Of a stretch of 64,000 nucleotides of DNA, positions 45,144-55,401 are shown piece by piece (the first letter of the stretch is position 1; each line of letters starts with the position of its first letter). The notes beneath the pieces are model-generated. The model saw only the letters and a list, made by a program, of their open reading frames with translations, searched no databases and was not told the origin of the DNA. The stretch spans positions 620,001-684,000 of the forward strand of contig WGNF01000003.1 of the NCBI GenBank assembly GCA_016124615.1, read 5' to 3'. This stretch comes from Paracoccaceae bacterium (lineage in GTDB: Bacteria; Pseudomonadota; Alphaproteobacteria; Rhodobacterales; Rhodobacteraceae). The position numbers and the translations under genes are program-made.

Positions 45144-46730
45144 CTACAAGGCGGCGCCCGGCCGGTAGGCGAAGCGGGTGAACGTCGCCTCGGCCGCCTG
45201 CCCCGAGGTGTCGAAGGCGACCATGCCGACGAAGGCGCCGGTGAAGCTGCCATGCTCGCCCCGCCCGCCCTCGTCCGAGATCACCGCGGCGTCGAGCGTA
45301 GGGCCGATCGCCTGCCACGCGCCGCCTTGCCGCCAGAAGAACTGCTGGCACGCATGATCGACCGAAACGCGCAGTTCCAGCGGCCCCGCCCCTACCGGCA
45401 CCGGCGCGGCGGGCAGGGTCAGTGCCGCGTCCGGCCAGTCGCCGGGGCAGGACAGGATGGTCAGCGCCCGGCCGATCCCCGGCTCGTCGGTCAGCATCAG
45501 GGCGTGGAACTTGTGCCGGTTGTAATAGGTCGTCAGCCCCGCCGCCTGCTGGTAGCTTTGCGGGTCGAAGCTCAGCTCGGTTTCCGCACCGTAGACGAAA
45601 TCCTCCTGCCGCCGGGCCACCAGCGCCTGTTCGAACCAGCTGCCAAGGCTTTCGCGCCCGATCAGCACCAGCCCCGCGGGGGTCAGCCGAAAGATGCGGG
45701 TGGGGTCCGGTGTGCGCAGCCACTGAAACTCGGGCGGCAGCGGGCCGGGGCCGAAGCGGCGTTCCACCGCCCGGCGCGGGGCGGCGGTGGCGGCCAGCGG
45801 CACCTCGACGCGGGGCACCTGCCCGCCCGCCTCCAGATAAAGCCAGCCGTCGCGCCAGACCACGCGTTCCAGCCCGGTCTCGCGCCCCATCGGGCTGAAC
45901 CGGCCGGGCAGCGGGCGGCTCATCAGGAAGGTGTGCCAGCCGGTGCCGTCCGGTGCCTCGACATACTGGCCGTGGCCGCTGCGCTGGATCGGATGGTCGG
46001 GTGCCGCGGCGCAGGTCATCAGGTGGCGGTCGGGGTGGACCTCATACGGTCCCCACAGGCTGCGTGACCGCGCCATCGTCACCGCATGGTCATAGCCGGT
46101 GCCGCCCTCGGCGGTGGTCAGGTAGTACCAGCCGTCGCGCTTGAACAGGTGCGGCGCCTCGGTCAGCCCGCGCGGCGTGCCGTCGAAGATGTTCGCGACC
46201 GGGCCGAAAAGCCCCCGCTCCGGCGACCATTCCTGCAACAGGATGCCATCGAACGAGGCGTGTTTCGGGTTGCCGCCGGTGCCGCGCCCGCGATGGTTCC
46301 AGCGCATGTTCACCACGTATTTGCGGCCGTCATCGTCGTGGAACAGCGACGGATCGAAGCCCGAGGAATTGACGTAGATCGGGTCCGACCAGTCGCCGTC
46401 GATGCTCTCACAGGTGGTGATAGAGTTCGGCGTGTCCTTGAACGCGCCATCCAGCCGTTTGACATCGGTGTAGACCAGCCAGAACCGGCCATCCGCATGC
46501 GAAAGGCAGGGCGCCCAGATGCCGCAACTGTCGGGGTTGCCGCGCATATCCAGCAGCGCGGCCCGGTTCAGCGGGCGCGCCACCAGCGCCCAGTTCACCA
46601 GATCGCGGGAGTGGTGGATCTGCACCCCCGGATACCATTCGAAGGTCGAGGTGGCGATGTAGTAGTCCGCCCCTACCCGGCAGATCGAGGGGTCGGCGTT
46701 GAAGCCGGGCAGGATCGGATTGCGGATCAT
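45144..46730 (-). CDS. Glycoside hydrolase family 43 (beta-xylosidase/arabinofuranosidase-like)
   Basis: MIRNPILPGFNADPSICRVGADYYIATSTFEWYPGVQIHHSRDLVNW; C-terminal lectin-like domain. Confidence 0.9.
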   Translation of the reverse strand: MIRNPILPGFNADPSICRVGADYYIATSTFEWYPGVQIHHSRDLVNWALVARPLNRAALLDMRGNPDSCGIWAPCLSHADGRFWLVYTDVKRLDGAFKDTPNSITTCESIDGDWSDPIYVNSSGFDPSLFHDDDGRKYVVNMRWNHRGRGTGGNPKHASFDGILLQEWSPERGLFGPVANIFDGTPRGLTEAPHLFKRDGWYYLTTAEGGTGYDHAVTMARSRSLWGPYEVHPDRHLMTCAAAPDHPIQRSGHGQYVEAPDGTGWHTFLMSRPLPGRFSPMGRETGLERVVWRDGWLYLEAGGQVPRVEVPLAATAAPRRAVERRFGPGPLPPEFQWLRTPDPTRIFRLTPAGLVLIGRESLGSWFEQALVARRQEDFVYGAETELSFDPQSYQQAAGLTTYYNRHKFHALMLTDEPGIGRALTILSCPGDWPDAALTLPAAPVPVGAGPLELRVSVDHACQQFFWRQGGAWQAIGPTLDAAVISDEGGRGEHGSFTGAFVGMVAFDTSGQAAEATFTRFAYRPGAAL

Positions 46731-46734
46731 CGGA

Positions 46735-47874
46735 TCACGCCATCAGGGCTTGCGCGGCGGCGGGCGGCAGCGCATCGGGGCGGGCGCAGCTGGTGGTCAG
46801 CGTGACCATCTGCCCGGTTTCGCCCGAGCGCAGGATCGCCGTCATCACGTCGACCGCATGCAGCGCCAGGTCCAGCGCGCAGCGGTGCGGCCGCCCCTCG
46901 TTGATCGCCGCCGCCATCTCGGCCAGCCCGGCGGTGCGGTAGTTGGCTTTCATCACGCCGTGATTGTCTTGGTTGGGGACGCCCAGCGGATGGTCCGGTT
47001 GCACCAGTTCCTCGATCTTGCCATCCCGCCCGGCAATCTCGACCTTGCCGGAAAACCAGTTCGGATCGGGCAGGAACAGCGTGCCCTCGGTGCCGTAAAG
47101 CTCCATGTTGCCATGCCGATGCGCCCAGACATCCCACGAGGTGGAGAGGGTGATGGTCGCGCCGCTCGCGAACGACAGCAGCGCGTGGATATTGGTCGGC
47201 GTCCTGACCGGGATCACATCGCCCTTGCGGGGTTCCGAACTGATGGTGCGCGTCGGCGTGGCCATCGAGGTCAGCGCCGCGACCCGCACCACCGGGCCGA
47301 TCAACTGGATCAGGTTGGTGACGTAGTAGGGCCCCAGATCCAGCATCGGCCCGCCGCCCGGCAGGAAGAAGAAATCCGGGTTCGGGTGCCAGTGTTCCAT
47401 GCCGTGGCTCATCACATGGGCGGTGCCGGCGACAACGGTGCCGATGCGCCCGGCGTCGATCGCCGCCCGCGCCGCCTGATGCGCGCCGCCAAGGAACGTG
47501 TCGGGGGCAGACCCCACGCGCAGCCCCTTTGCCGCCGCCAGCGCGCGCAGTTCCTCGCCTTCGGCAAGGCTCAGCACCATCGGCTTTTCCGAATAGGCGT
47601 GCTTGCCCGCCTGAAGGATGGATTTCGTCACCGCGAAATGGGCATCGGGGATGGTCAGGTTCACCACCATGTCGATATCCGGCGCCGCCAGCAGCCCGGC
47701 CACGGTTTCGGCGCGAACGCCGTATTCCGTTGCCCGCGCCTGCGCGGCGGCCGGGTTCACATCCGCCACCGCCCGGATTTCGAGACCCTTGAACAGCGGC
47801 GCAAGCCGCAGATAGGCGGCCGAGATATTGCCGCAGCCGATGATGCCAACGCCTTGCATGTTGGCCCCCGTCAC
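46735..47874 (-). CDS. Gfo/Idh/MocA family oxidoreductase
   Basis: GVGIIGCGNISAAYLRLAPLFKGLEIRAVADVN; YSEKPMVLSLAEGEEL. Confidence 0.9.
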   Translation of the reverse strand: MTGANMQGVGIIGCGNISAAYLRLAPLFKGLEIRAVADVNPAAAQARATEYGVRAETVAGLLAAPDIDMVVNLTIPDAHFAVTKSILQAGKHAYSEKPMVLSLAEGEELRALAAAKGLRVGSAPDTFLGGAHQAARAAIDAGRIGTVVAGTAHVMSHGMEHWHPNPDFFFLPGGGPMLDLGPYYVTNLIQLIGPVVRVAALTSMATPTRTISSEPRKGDVIPVRTPTNIHALLSFASGATITLSTSWDVWAHRHGNMELYGTEGTLFLPDPNWFSGKVEIAGRDGKIEELVQPDHPLGVPNQDNHGVMKANYRTAGLAEMAAAINEGRPHRCALDLALHAVDVMTAILRSGETGQMVTLTTSCARPDALPPAAAQALMA

Positions 47875-48626
47875 AGCTTGCGCGCCGCCGCGATGGCGCG
47901 GCTGGCGAAACGGTGGGGGTCGCTGGGCTTGTCATGTTCCATCACGAACCAGGTGCAGCCCGCCTTGCGCAGCGCGGGCAGGATCGTGGCCCAGCCGATG
48001 GTGCCGTAGCCGAGGTCGGCCCAGCCGTCTTCATCGACGCACTCGCCCTGCGGCGCGATGTCCTTCAGATGCGCGGCCATCAGGCGGGGGCCGTATTTTG
48101 CGATCGTCGCCATCGGATCGGCCCCGGCGCGCACCGCCCAGGCCACGTCGAACTCCAGCCCGATATGGTCATCGGCGGCCAGGATCAGGTCGATCGGCAG
48201 CGCGCCATCGGCAGTCGGCCGGAATTCGAAATCGTGGTTGTGGTAGCCGAAGCGCAGCCCGGCGTCGCGGTAGCGCTTGCCAACCTCGGCCAGACCCTTG
48301 GCATAGGCGGCCCAGCCCGCTGCATCGGTCGGGCGCTGATCGGGCAGGATGTAGGGCACGATCACCGCCTTGACGCCCAACGCGCGCGCAATTTCCAGCA
48401 CGCGATCGGGTTCGCCCTTGCACATGTCGAAGGAAAAATGGCCGGTCGGCATCGTCAGCCCGGTGTCTTTCAGCCCGGCCTCCAGCATGCCAAGGGACGA
48501 GGCATCGGCGTAGAGCGCGCCATAGCCTTCTACCTGCGCATAGCCAAGATCGGCCAGCATGTGCAGCGTGTCGGTCAGCGGCGGAAACATGCGGGAGCTG
48601 TAGAGCTGATAGGAAAAGTCGGTCAT
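47871..48626 (-). CDS. Sugar phosphate isomerase/epimerase (AP_endonuc_2 TIM barrel)
   Basis: MTDFSYQLYSSRMFPPLTDTLHMLADLGYAQVEGYGALYADAS; FGYHNHDFEF. Confidence 0.87.
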   Translation of the reverse strand: MTDFSYQLYSSRMFPPLTDTLHMLADLGYAQVEGYGALYADASSLGMLEAGLKDTGLTMPTGHFSFDMCKGEPDRVLEIARALGVKAVIVPYILPDQRPTDAAGWAAYAKGLAEVGKRYRDAGLRFGYHNHDFEFRPTADGALPIDLILAADDHIGLEFDVAWAVRAGADPMATIAKYGPRLMAAHLKDIAPQGECVDEDGWADLGYGTIGWATILPALRKAGCTWFVMEHDKPSDPHRFASRAIAAARKL

Positions 48627-48637
48627 GGTCGGGCCTT

Positions 48638-51031
48638 TCAGGTGCCGTAGGTGGCGGAATGCAGATCGCGAAGCGTGAAGCGCGGCGCGGGGCCGGGCGT
48701 CGTGGGGGTGAAGCGGATCGTGGCCGGGTGGCCGGGGAAGAGGTGCAGGGCATTGCCGGAAAAGCGGCCGGGCTGATCCGCCTCGATGGCGACGAAGAGG
48801 GCGAGGGCCCGCGCGGACAGCGTGATGTCCCATCCCGTTTCCGCCGCCGAGACGCTGAGTTCCACGCCTGCGGGCAACAGGTCATAGGCCTTGTAGGGTT
48901 GCGGCGCAAAGATGTCGCCGCCGATGCGGCGGCCGTCGGCGTGGGTCCACACGAAGGTCAGCATCTCATCCGCCGCCAGCGCGCCGGCCGGGATGTGCAG
49001 CGCCAGCGCCGCGGCGTCGGGCGGCACGGTGAGGGTTTCGCGGGCCAGCGGGCGGGTGGCGCCGCGCATGTCCACCGCCGCCGCGCCGACGGTCAGGGTC
49101 AGCGGCGCGCCGGTGTCGTTGACCGCGCGCAACTCGATGCCGCCCGCCACCGGCACGGCGGAGACGACAACCGGCGCATAGAACCGTTTCGCCATGTAGT
49201 GCAGAAGCTTCCAGCCGCCGCCGTGGTCGAGGCTGGACCATGAACAGACCGGCCAGGTATCGTTCAATTGCCAGTAAAGCGTGCCCATGCAATGCGGCTT
49301 CAGGCTGCGCCAATGGCTGACGGCAGTCTTGATCGCCAGCCCCTGCTGGATCTGACTGAGGTAGACGAAATTCTCGAACCCCACCGGAAAGCGGAAAGAC
49401 CGGAACATGGTTTCCGCGATCCGCGCATTTCCGCCCGCGTTCTTCTGGTGGCTTTCCATCGCCGGCGAAGCGATGTTGAAATCGGCCGGGTCGGCGAAAC
49501 GGCGGATGACTTCCATCGAGGGGTAGGACTGGAAGCCGAATTCTGAGCAAAAGCGCGGCGAGACATCGCGATAGTGGTCGAAATCGCGCCCCTCGTGCCA
49601 GACCGACCAGAAATGCATGTCGCCGGACCGGTCATCATGCCAGGCATCGCCGAACGACATCGGGCCCAGCGAGGGCGAGGACGGCCACCAGATCGCATCC
49701 GGCGCGGTGGCCTTCAGCGCCCCCTCGATCGTGCGGTTCAGCCGGTCGTAGGCGACCAGATAGCGGTCGCGGTTCTTGCGGCTTTCCTCGAACCACGTCA
49801 GGGCGCCCAGAAGTTCATTGTCGCCGCACCAGAGCGCGAGGCAGGCATGGTGGTTGAGGCGGGCGACCTGTTCTGCGACTTCGGCGGCGACGCCGGTCAG
49901 AAAATCCTCGGTCGCTGGGTAAAGGTGGCAGGCGAACATGAAATCCTGCCAGACCATCAGGCCCAGCTCGTCGCAGAGGTCGTAGAACCAGTCCGGTTCG
50001 TACCGCCCGCCGCCCCAGAGGCGGATCATGTTCATGTTGGCGTCGACGGCGGATTGCAGCAGGTCGCGGCAGCTTTCGGGCGTGATCGCCGATCCCAGCG
50101 CGTCGGCCGGGATCCAGTTCGCGCCCTTCATGAACACCTCGCGCCCGTTGACGCGAAAGGCAAAGCGGGCGCCGGTGGCATCCTTGTCGGTGATCAGTTC
50201 CACCTGACGCAGGCCGATGCGGCGGGTCTGGCTGTGCGCGCCCAGCGTGGCGGTCAGGCTGTGCAGCACCTGGGCGCCCTGCCCCGCCGGCCACCAGAGC
50301 GCGGGCGTGTCGAGATGCAGGATCACCTCGGCCCGGCCCGCACTGACCGGCGCCTCGGCGTGGGCCCCGGCGAGGGTGAAGCGGACCGGCGCGCCTTCAG
50401 TGGCGCCCGCCGTATGTGCGGCGACGCGGACAAGGACCCGATCCCCGGCGTGATCCTGCGACACGATCAGCGCGGTGATGCGGGCCGCCTCCGGCTCCAA
50501 CCGGATCGCGCCGTAAAGGCCGAAGGGGGCCAGCGCGATGTTCCAGTCCCAGCCGAAATCGCATTGCGGCTTGCGCAGCATGTTGCCGTTGGGAATGGGG
50601 CAGTTGTTCTGGCTGTAGGGCACCGGGAAGGGTTGCGCCGCAGCCCGCGTGGCCGCCTCGCGCACCGGCGAGCGGAAGCGGATGGCGATCTCGTTCTCGC
50701 CCCGCCGCAGCGCGCGAGAGGCGTCGGCACGGTGATCGCGGAACATGCTATCGGCCTGCAGGACGGTGACACCGTTGATGGCGATCTCGGCCACCGTGTC
50801 CAGCATCGTCGCGACCAGTGTCAAATCGGTGCGCTCGGCGGTGAAACGGCGGGTCAGCGCCCAGTCGCGTTCGGCGATCCAGCGCAGCCCGTATTCGTTG
50901 CGGCCAAAATAGGGGTCGGGGATCAGGCCCGCCTTGTGCAGCGCGCTGATGCCGTCGCCGGGCAGCACCATCGGGGCGGAAAAGGCCCCGGTCTCATCGC
51001 GCAGATGCCAGAGGCCACAGAGGTCGATCAT
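48638..51031 (-). CDS. Glycoside hydrolase family 2 protein (beta-mannosidase-like)
   Basis: 797 aa; VLPGDGISALHKAGLIPDPYFGRNEYGLRWIAERDWALTRRF; FMKGANWIPAD; SEFGFQSYPS. Confidence 0.88.
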   Translation of the reverse strand: MIDLCGLWHLRDETGAFSAPMVLPGDGISALHKAGLIPDPYFGRNEYGLRWIAERDWALTRRFTAERTDLTLVATMLDTVAEIAINGVTVLQADSMFRDHRADASRALRRGENEIAIRFRSPVREAATRAAAQPFPVPYSQNNCPIPNGNMLRKPQCDFGWDWNIALAPFGLYGAIRLEPEAARITALIVSQDHAGDRVLVRVAAHTAGATEGAPVRFTLAGAHAEAPVSAGRAEVILHLDTPALWWPAGQGAQVLHSLTATLGAHSQTRRIGLRQVELITDKDATGARFAFRVNGREVFMKGANWIPADALGSAITPESCRDLLQSAVDANMNMIRLWGGGRYEPDWFYDLCDELGLMVWQDFMFACHLYPATEDFLTGVAAEVAEQVARLNHHACLALWCGDNELLGALTWFEESRKNRDRYLVAYDRLNRTIEGALKATAPDAIWWPSSPSLGPMSFGDAWHDDRSGDMHFWSVWHEGRDFDHYRDVSPRFCSEFGFQSYPSMEVIRRFADPADFNIASPAMESHQKNAGGNARIAETMFRSFRFPVGFENFVYLSQIQQGLAIKTAVSHWRSLKPHCMGTLYWQLNDTWPVCSWSSLDHGGGWKLLHYMAKRFYAPVVVSAVPVAGGIELRAVNDTGAPLTLTVGAAAVDMRGATRPLARETLTVPPDAAALALHIPAGALAADEMLTFVWTHADGRRIGGDIFAPQPYKAYDLLPAGVELSVSAAETGWDITLSARALALFVAIEADQPGRFSGNALHLFPGHPATIRFTPTTPGPAPRFTLRDLHSATYGT

Positions 51032-51037
51032 CGCGGC

Positions 51038-52111
51038 TCAGAGCCTCTTTTCCGTGGTCTTGTCGAACAGCGACGCCCGTGCCGGATCGAACCCGATCAG
51101 CAGCCGGTCGCCGGATTGCACGCGCGCCTGCCCATCCATCCGGAACCGCACCGGGATGCCCGCGAGGGTGGCCCAGGCCAGCGTGTCGGATCCCATCGGT
51201 TCGACGATCTCGATCTCGACCTCGGTCGCGAACGGCAAGCCGCGCGCCACCTCGCCCGACAGGATATGCTCGGGGCGGATGCCGTACCACGCGGGCCCGG
51301 CGCCGGGGGCGCCCTGAAACGCGTAGTTGGTCAGCGGCAGCAGGGTGCCGCCGGTGGCGAAGCCGTCGCCCGCCAGCGCGCCGTCGAAAAAGTTGATCTC
51401 GGGGCTGCCGATGAAGCCCGCGACGTATTTGTTCTGCGGCCGGTTGTAGATCTCTGTCGGGCTATCGAGTTGCTGGATCACGCCGCCCTTCATGATGGCG
51501 ATGCGGTCGGCCAGCGTCATCGCCTCGATCTGGTCATGCGTCACGTAGATCATCGTGTTCTTCAGGCGGTGGTGCAGGCGCTTGATTTCCACCCGCAGAT
51601 CGGCGCGCAGCTTGGCGTCGAGGTTCGACAGCGGTTCATCGAACAGGAACACGTCGACATCGCGCACCAGCGCGCGGCCGATGGCCACCCTCTGCCGCTG
51701 GCCGCCCGACAGCGCGCCGGGCTTGCGTTTCAGCAGCGGCCCGATCTGCAGCACCTCGGCCGCGCGCGCCACCCGTTTGGCGATTTCATCCTTCGGCATC
51801 CGCGCGTTGCGCAGGCCAAAGGACAGGTTCCCCTCGACCGTCATCTGCGGGTAAAGCGCGTAGGACTGGAACACCATGCCGATGCCGCGCTCGGACGGCT
51901 CGGCCCAGGTAACGTTGCGCCCGGCGATATGGATCTCGCCGGCCGACACGTCCAGGAGGCCCGCGATGCAGTTCAGAAGCGTGGACTTGCCGCAGCCCGA
52001 GGCGCCCAGAAGCACCAGGAATTCGCCCTCGGCGATGTCGAGGTTCAGCGTGTTCAGCACGGTCAGGGCGCCGAATTTCAGCGTGAGGTCTTTCACGAGC
52101 ACCGAGGTCAT
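51038..52111 (-). CDS. Sugar ABC transporter ATP-binding protein (UgpC/MalK-like)
   Basis: GASGCGKSTLLNCIAGL; LSGGQRQRVAIGRALVRDVDVFLFDEPLSNLDAKLR. Confidence 0.92.
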   Translation of the reverse strand: MTSVLVKDLTLKFGALTVLNTLNLDIAEGEFLVLLGASGCGKSTLLNCIAGLLDVSAGEIHIAGRNVTWAEPSERGIGMVFQSYALYPQMTVEGNLSFGLRNARMPKDEIAKRVARAAEVLQIGPLLKRKPGALSGGQRQRVAIGRALVRDVDVFLFDEPLSNLDAKLRADLRVEIKRLHHRLKNTMIYVTHDQIEAMTLADRIAIMKGGVIQQLDSPTEIYNRPQNKYVAGFIGSPEINFFDGALAGDGFATGGTLLPLTNYAFQGAPGAGPAWYGIRPEHILSGEVARGLPFATEVEIEIVEPMGSDTLAWATLAGIPVRFRMDGQARVQSGDRLLIGFDPARASLFDKTTEKRL

Positions 52112-52115
52112 GGGA

Positions 52116-53024
52116 TCAGCCTTTCACCGCTCCGGCGGCGATGCCGCGCACGAAGAGCTTGCCGGAGACGAAATAAACGATCAGCGGGACAAGGCCGGTC
52201 AACAGCGTCGCCGCCATGTTGACGTTGTATTCCTTGACCCCCTGAACCGAGTTGACGATGTTGTTCAGCTGCACCGTCATCGGGTAGAGGTCGGGCTTGG
52301 TGTAGATCACGCCGAACAGGAAATCGTTCCAGATGCCGGTGACCTGCAGGATCATGGCCACCACGACGATGGGCAGCGACATCGGCAGCATCACCCGAAA
52401 GAAGATGCCCCAGAACCCCGCCCCATCGACCCGCGCCGCCTTGAACAGCTCTTCCGGGATCGAGCCGAAGTAGTTTCGGAACAAGAGCGTCAGGATCGGC
52501 ATGCCAAAGATCGAATGCACGATGATCAGGCCCCAGAGCGTGCCGTAAAGGCCGATGTCGCGCAGCAGGATCACGATCGGGTAGATCAGCACCTGATAGG
52601 GAATGAAGGCGCCGAAGACGAGGATGCCGAAGAACATCTCGGACCCGCGGAACCGCCACAGCGACAGCGCGTAGCCGTTGATCGAGGCGATGGCGATCGA
52701 GATCGCGACCGAGGGCACGGTGATCCGGACGGAGTTCCAGAACCCGCGCGACAGGCCATCGCAGTTCAACCCGGTGCAAGCCTCGGCCCAGGCCTTGATC
52801 CAGGGCTGGAAGGTGATCTGCACTGGCGGCGAGAAGATGTTGCCCAGCCGGATTTCCGGCATCGTCTTCAGCGAGGTGACGATCATCACGTAAAGCGGCA
52901 GCGCGTAATAGGCCGCGATCAGCACCAGCGCGCCGTAAAGGGTGATGTTGCGGGCCGAAAAGGCGCGGCGCGGGCGCGGGCCCTGCGGCACGGCCGGATC
53001 GCCGGGGGGGATTGCGCTAGCCAC
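52116..53024 (-). CDS. Carbohydrate ABC transporter permease
   Basis: 302 aa MalG-type; EELFKAARVDGAGFWGIFFRVMLPMSLPIVVVAMI. Confidence 0.9.
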   Translation of the reverse strand: MASAIPPGDPAVPQGPRPRRAFSARNITLYGALVLIAAYYALPLYVMIVTSLKTMPEIRLGNIFSPPVQITFQPWIKAWAEACTGLNCDGLSRGFWNSVRITVPSVAISIAIASINGYALSLWRFRGSEMFFGILVFGAFIPYQVLIYPIVILLRDIGLYGTLWGLIIVHSIFGMPILTLLFRNYFGSIPEELFKAARVDGAGFWGIFFRVMLPMSLPIVVVAMILQVTGIWNDFLFGVIYTKPDLYPMTVQLNNIVNSVQGVKEYNVNMAATLLTGLVPLIVYFVSGKLFVRGIAAGAVKG

Positions 53025-53910
53025 GTTTCTTGCCTCCGAACTCCAGATAGGCCCAGGGGATGATGACGATGGCGACCGCCAGCAGCATCATGGTGGAGGC
53101 GGCGAAGCCCTGTCCGAGGTTCTGCGCCCGGAACATGAAGTCGTAGACGTATTTCGCCGGCACTTCGGAGGATATTCCCGGCCCGCCCCCGGTCTGGGCC
53201 ACGATCAGGTCGTAAAGCTTCACGATGCCGCTGGCGATGATGACCAGCGTGGTGATGAACACGGGCCGCATCATCGGGATGATGATGAAGATATAGGTCT
53301 TCCACATCGGAATCCCGTCGACGCGCGCGGCTTTCCAGATCTCCTCGTCGATGCCGCGCAGCCCGGCCAGCATCAGGCACATGATCAGCCCGGTGCCCTG
53401 CCACAGCCCGGCGATCAGAACGCCGTAGATGACGATCTCCTGATTGTAGAGCGGGTCGAACACGAACTTGGAAAACCCGAGGCCGCGGATGATGTGCTGC
53501 ACGCCGAAATCGGGGTTCAGGATCCATTGCCACACCAGCCCGGTGACGATGAACGACAGCGCGAAGGGATACAGGAAGATCGTGCGGAACACGTTCTCGA
53601 ACCGGATTTTCTGGTCCAGCAGCGCGGCCAGCACAAAGCCGATCACCAGACTGAACACCAGCGACAGCACGCCGTAGATCGCCAGATTCTCGATCGACAC
53701 GATCCAGCGCGCGGTCGACCACAGCCGGTCGTATTGGCTCAGCCCGACGAAATGCAGCCGCGGCAGCAGTTTGGAATCGGTGAAGGAGTACAGCACCGTC
53801 CAGAGCGTGCCGCCGACGAAGACGAACATCGCCGTCAGGATCATGGGAACCGACGCAACCTTGGCGTTCAGGTTGCGCAGCAACTGGCTGGGACGCTGGG
53901 TCTCAGGCAT
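53017..53910 (-). CDS. Carbohydrate ABC transporter permease
   Basis: MalF/UgpA-type; DEEIWKAARVDGIPMWKTYIFIIIPMMRPVFITTLVI. Confidence 0.9.
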   Translation of the reverse strand: MPETQRPSQLLRNLNAKVASVPMILTAMFVFVGGTLWTVLYSFTDSKLLPRLHFVGLSQYDRLWSTARWIVSIENLAIYGVLSLVFSLVIGFVLAALLDQKIRFENVFRTIFLYPFALSFIVTGLVWQWILNPDFGVQHIIRGLGFSKFVFDPLYNQEIVIYGVLIAGLWQGTGLIMCLMLAGLRGIDEEIWKAARVDGIPMWKTYIFIIIPMMRPVFITTLVIIASGIVKLYDLIVAQTGGGPGISSEVPAKYVYDFMFRAQNLGQGFAASTMMLLAVAIVIIPWAYLEFGGKKRG

Positions 53911-53984
53911 CCGCACCTCCAGGTTTGGTCAGATCAAGGGGGAAGGCGCCGACCTGCGGGGGTCGGCGCCTGTCGGGCGATGGC

Positions 53985-55217
53985 TCAGTTCGCGGTGCCG
54001 ATGATGGCCGCGAATTTCTTCTGCGCGTCATCCGGCGTGATCGACATGTCGTTGAAGAACTGGCTCATCAGGTCGTTGATCTGGGTCGTGGTGTCGGGGC
54101 TGATCAGCTCGTCCGTGCTCTTGATCACGTTCCCGGCCTTCAGGATCGCCAGACCCTTCTTCATGCAGTCGTTCGCGGTGCTCAGGTCGACGTCGCCGCG
54201 CACCGGCATGGAGCCTTTCTTCAGGTTGAACGCCACCTGCGTGGCGGGCGACAGCATCACCTTCGCCAGCACTTCCTGCGCCGCCGACTTCGCCGGGTCG
54301 GACAGTTTGGGGAAGTAGATCGAGTCGCCGCCGGTGGTGATGTAGGGGTTCGGCTCGCCCAGCCCCGGCAGGCAGGTGTAGTCCTTGCCGGCGACCTGCT
54401 TGGCAACCTGGAATTCGCCCTGCGCCCAGTCGCCCATGCTTTGCGCCGCGGCCTTGGCGGTAATCACCATGTTGGTGGCCTGGTTCCAGTCCTGCACGTT
54501 CGAGCCTTGCGCCAGCTGGCGCGCATCGTCGGCGGCCTTGAAGATCTTGGCCATGTCAGGCCCGGCGGCAACCTTGGCGTCCTTGTCCTGGAAGATCTTC
54601 AGGTACAGATCCTTGCCGCCAAGCGCGAGGATCAGGTTGTTGAACAGGCCGGTTACCTGCCAGGATTGCTGGCCCAGTGCCAGCGGCTGGATGCCCGCCT
54701 TGCGCAGCGCCGGACCATCGGCGACGAACTCCTCCCAGTTTGCCGGAACCGGCAGGTTGGCCTTGGCAAAGGCCGCATTCGACAGCCACAGCCATTGCCA
54801 GGCGTGGATGTTCACCGGAACGCAGTAGATGTGGCCCTGATAGGTGCAGCCTTCCAGCAGCGACTTCGGGTTGATCACATCGGCCCAGTGCTCGGCCTTG
54901 GCCACGTCGTCCAGATTGCGCATCAGCCCGGCCTGCACCAGTTCCTCGGCCTGACGACCGTGGTTGAACTGGGTCGCCCCCATCGGATCGCCGCCGGTAA
55001 TGCGGCTGACCATGATCGGGCGCGCGGTATCACCCGACCCGGCGATGGCGCCATCTACCCAGTGGTTGCCGGTCGCGTCGAAGGCTTTGGCGAATTCCTT
55101 CACTGCGGCGGATTCCCCGCCCGAGGTCCACCAATGCGTCACCTCAAGATCGGTGGCGTTTGCAATCGTGGCCCCGCAGAACGCGCTGGCCGCCAGAAGT
55201 GCCGTCATCAACTTCAT
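53985..55217 (-). CDS. Sugar ABC transporter substrate-binding protein
   Basis: 410 aa; MKLMTALLAASAFCGATIANATDLEVTHWWTSGGESAAVKEFAKAF. Confidence 0.92.
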   Translation of the reverse strand: MKLMTALLAASAFCGATIANATDLEVTHWWTSGGESAAVKEFAKAFDATGNHWVDGAIAGSGDTARPIMVSRITGGDPMGATQFNHGRQAEELVQAGLMRNLDDVAKAEHWADVINPKSLLEGCTYQGHIYCVPVNIHAWQWLWLSNAAFAKANLPVPANWEEFVADGPALRKAGIQPLALGQQSWQVTGLFNNLILALGGKDLYLKIFQDKDAKVAAGPDMAKIFKAADDARQLAQGSNVQDWNQATNMVITAKAAAQSMGDWAQGEFQVAKQVAGKDYTCLPGLGEPNPYITTGGDSIYFPKLSDPAKSAAQEVLAKVMLSPATQVAFNLKKGSMPVRGDVDLSTANDCMKKGLAILKAGNVIKSTDELISPDTTTQINDLMSQFFNDMSITPDDAQKKFAAIIGTAN

Positions 55218-55236
55218 TATCAGTCCTCCCTGACTT

Positions 55237-55270
55237 CTAAATCGTTATAGAATTGGCTACAACGATTTAG
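55237..55270. promoter_or_regulatory. Long-spaced inverted repeat CTAAATCGTT-N14-AACGATTTAG (candidate LacI-family operator)
   Basis: Perfect 10-bp arms directly upstream of the divergent substrate-binding protein and LacI gene. Confidence 0.65.
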
Positions 55271-55401
55271 CTTTTCAAATCAAGCTGGAACTTGAGCCGC
55301 GTCGGACCTATACGGAAAGCAGTACAAGCCCCTGAGTCTGCACGGATTCACCGGCACGCGCTGCGCCGGTTCAACGACGGCGGAGGAGTTGGGCGAACAA
55401 G

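Noticed and set aside
49574-52222. 882-aa plus-strand ORF
   Set aside because: Antisense to GH2 and UgpC-like genes, both with strong motifs.
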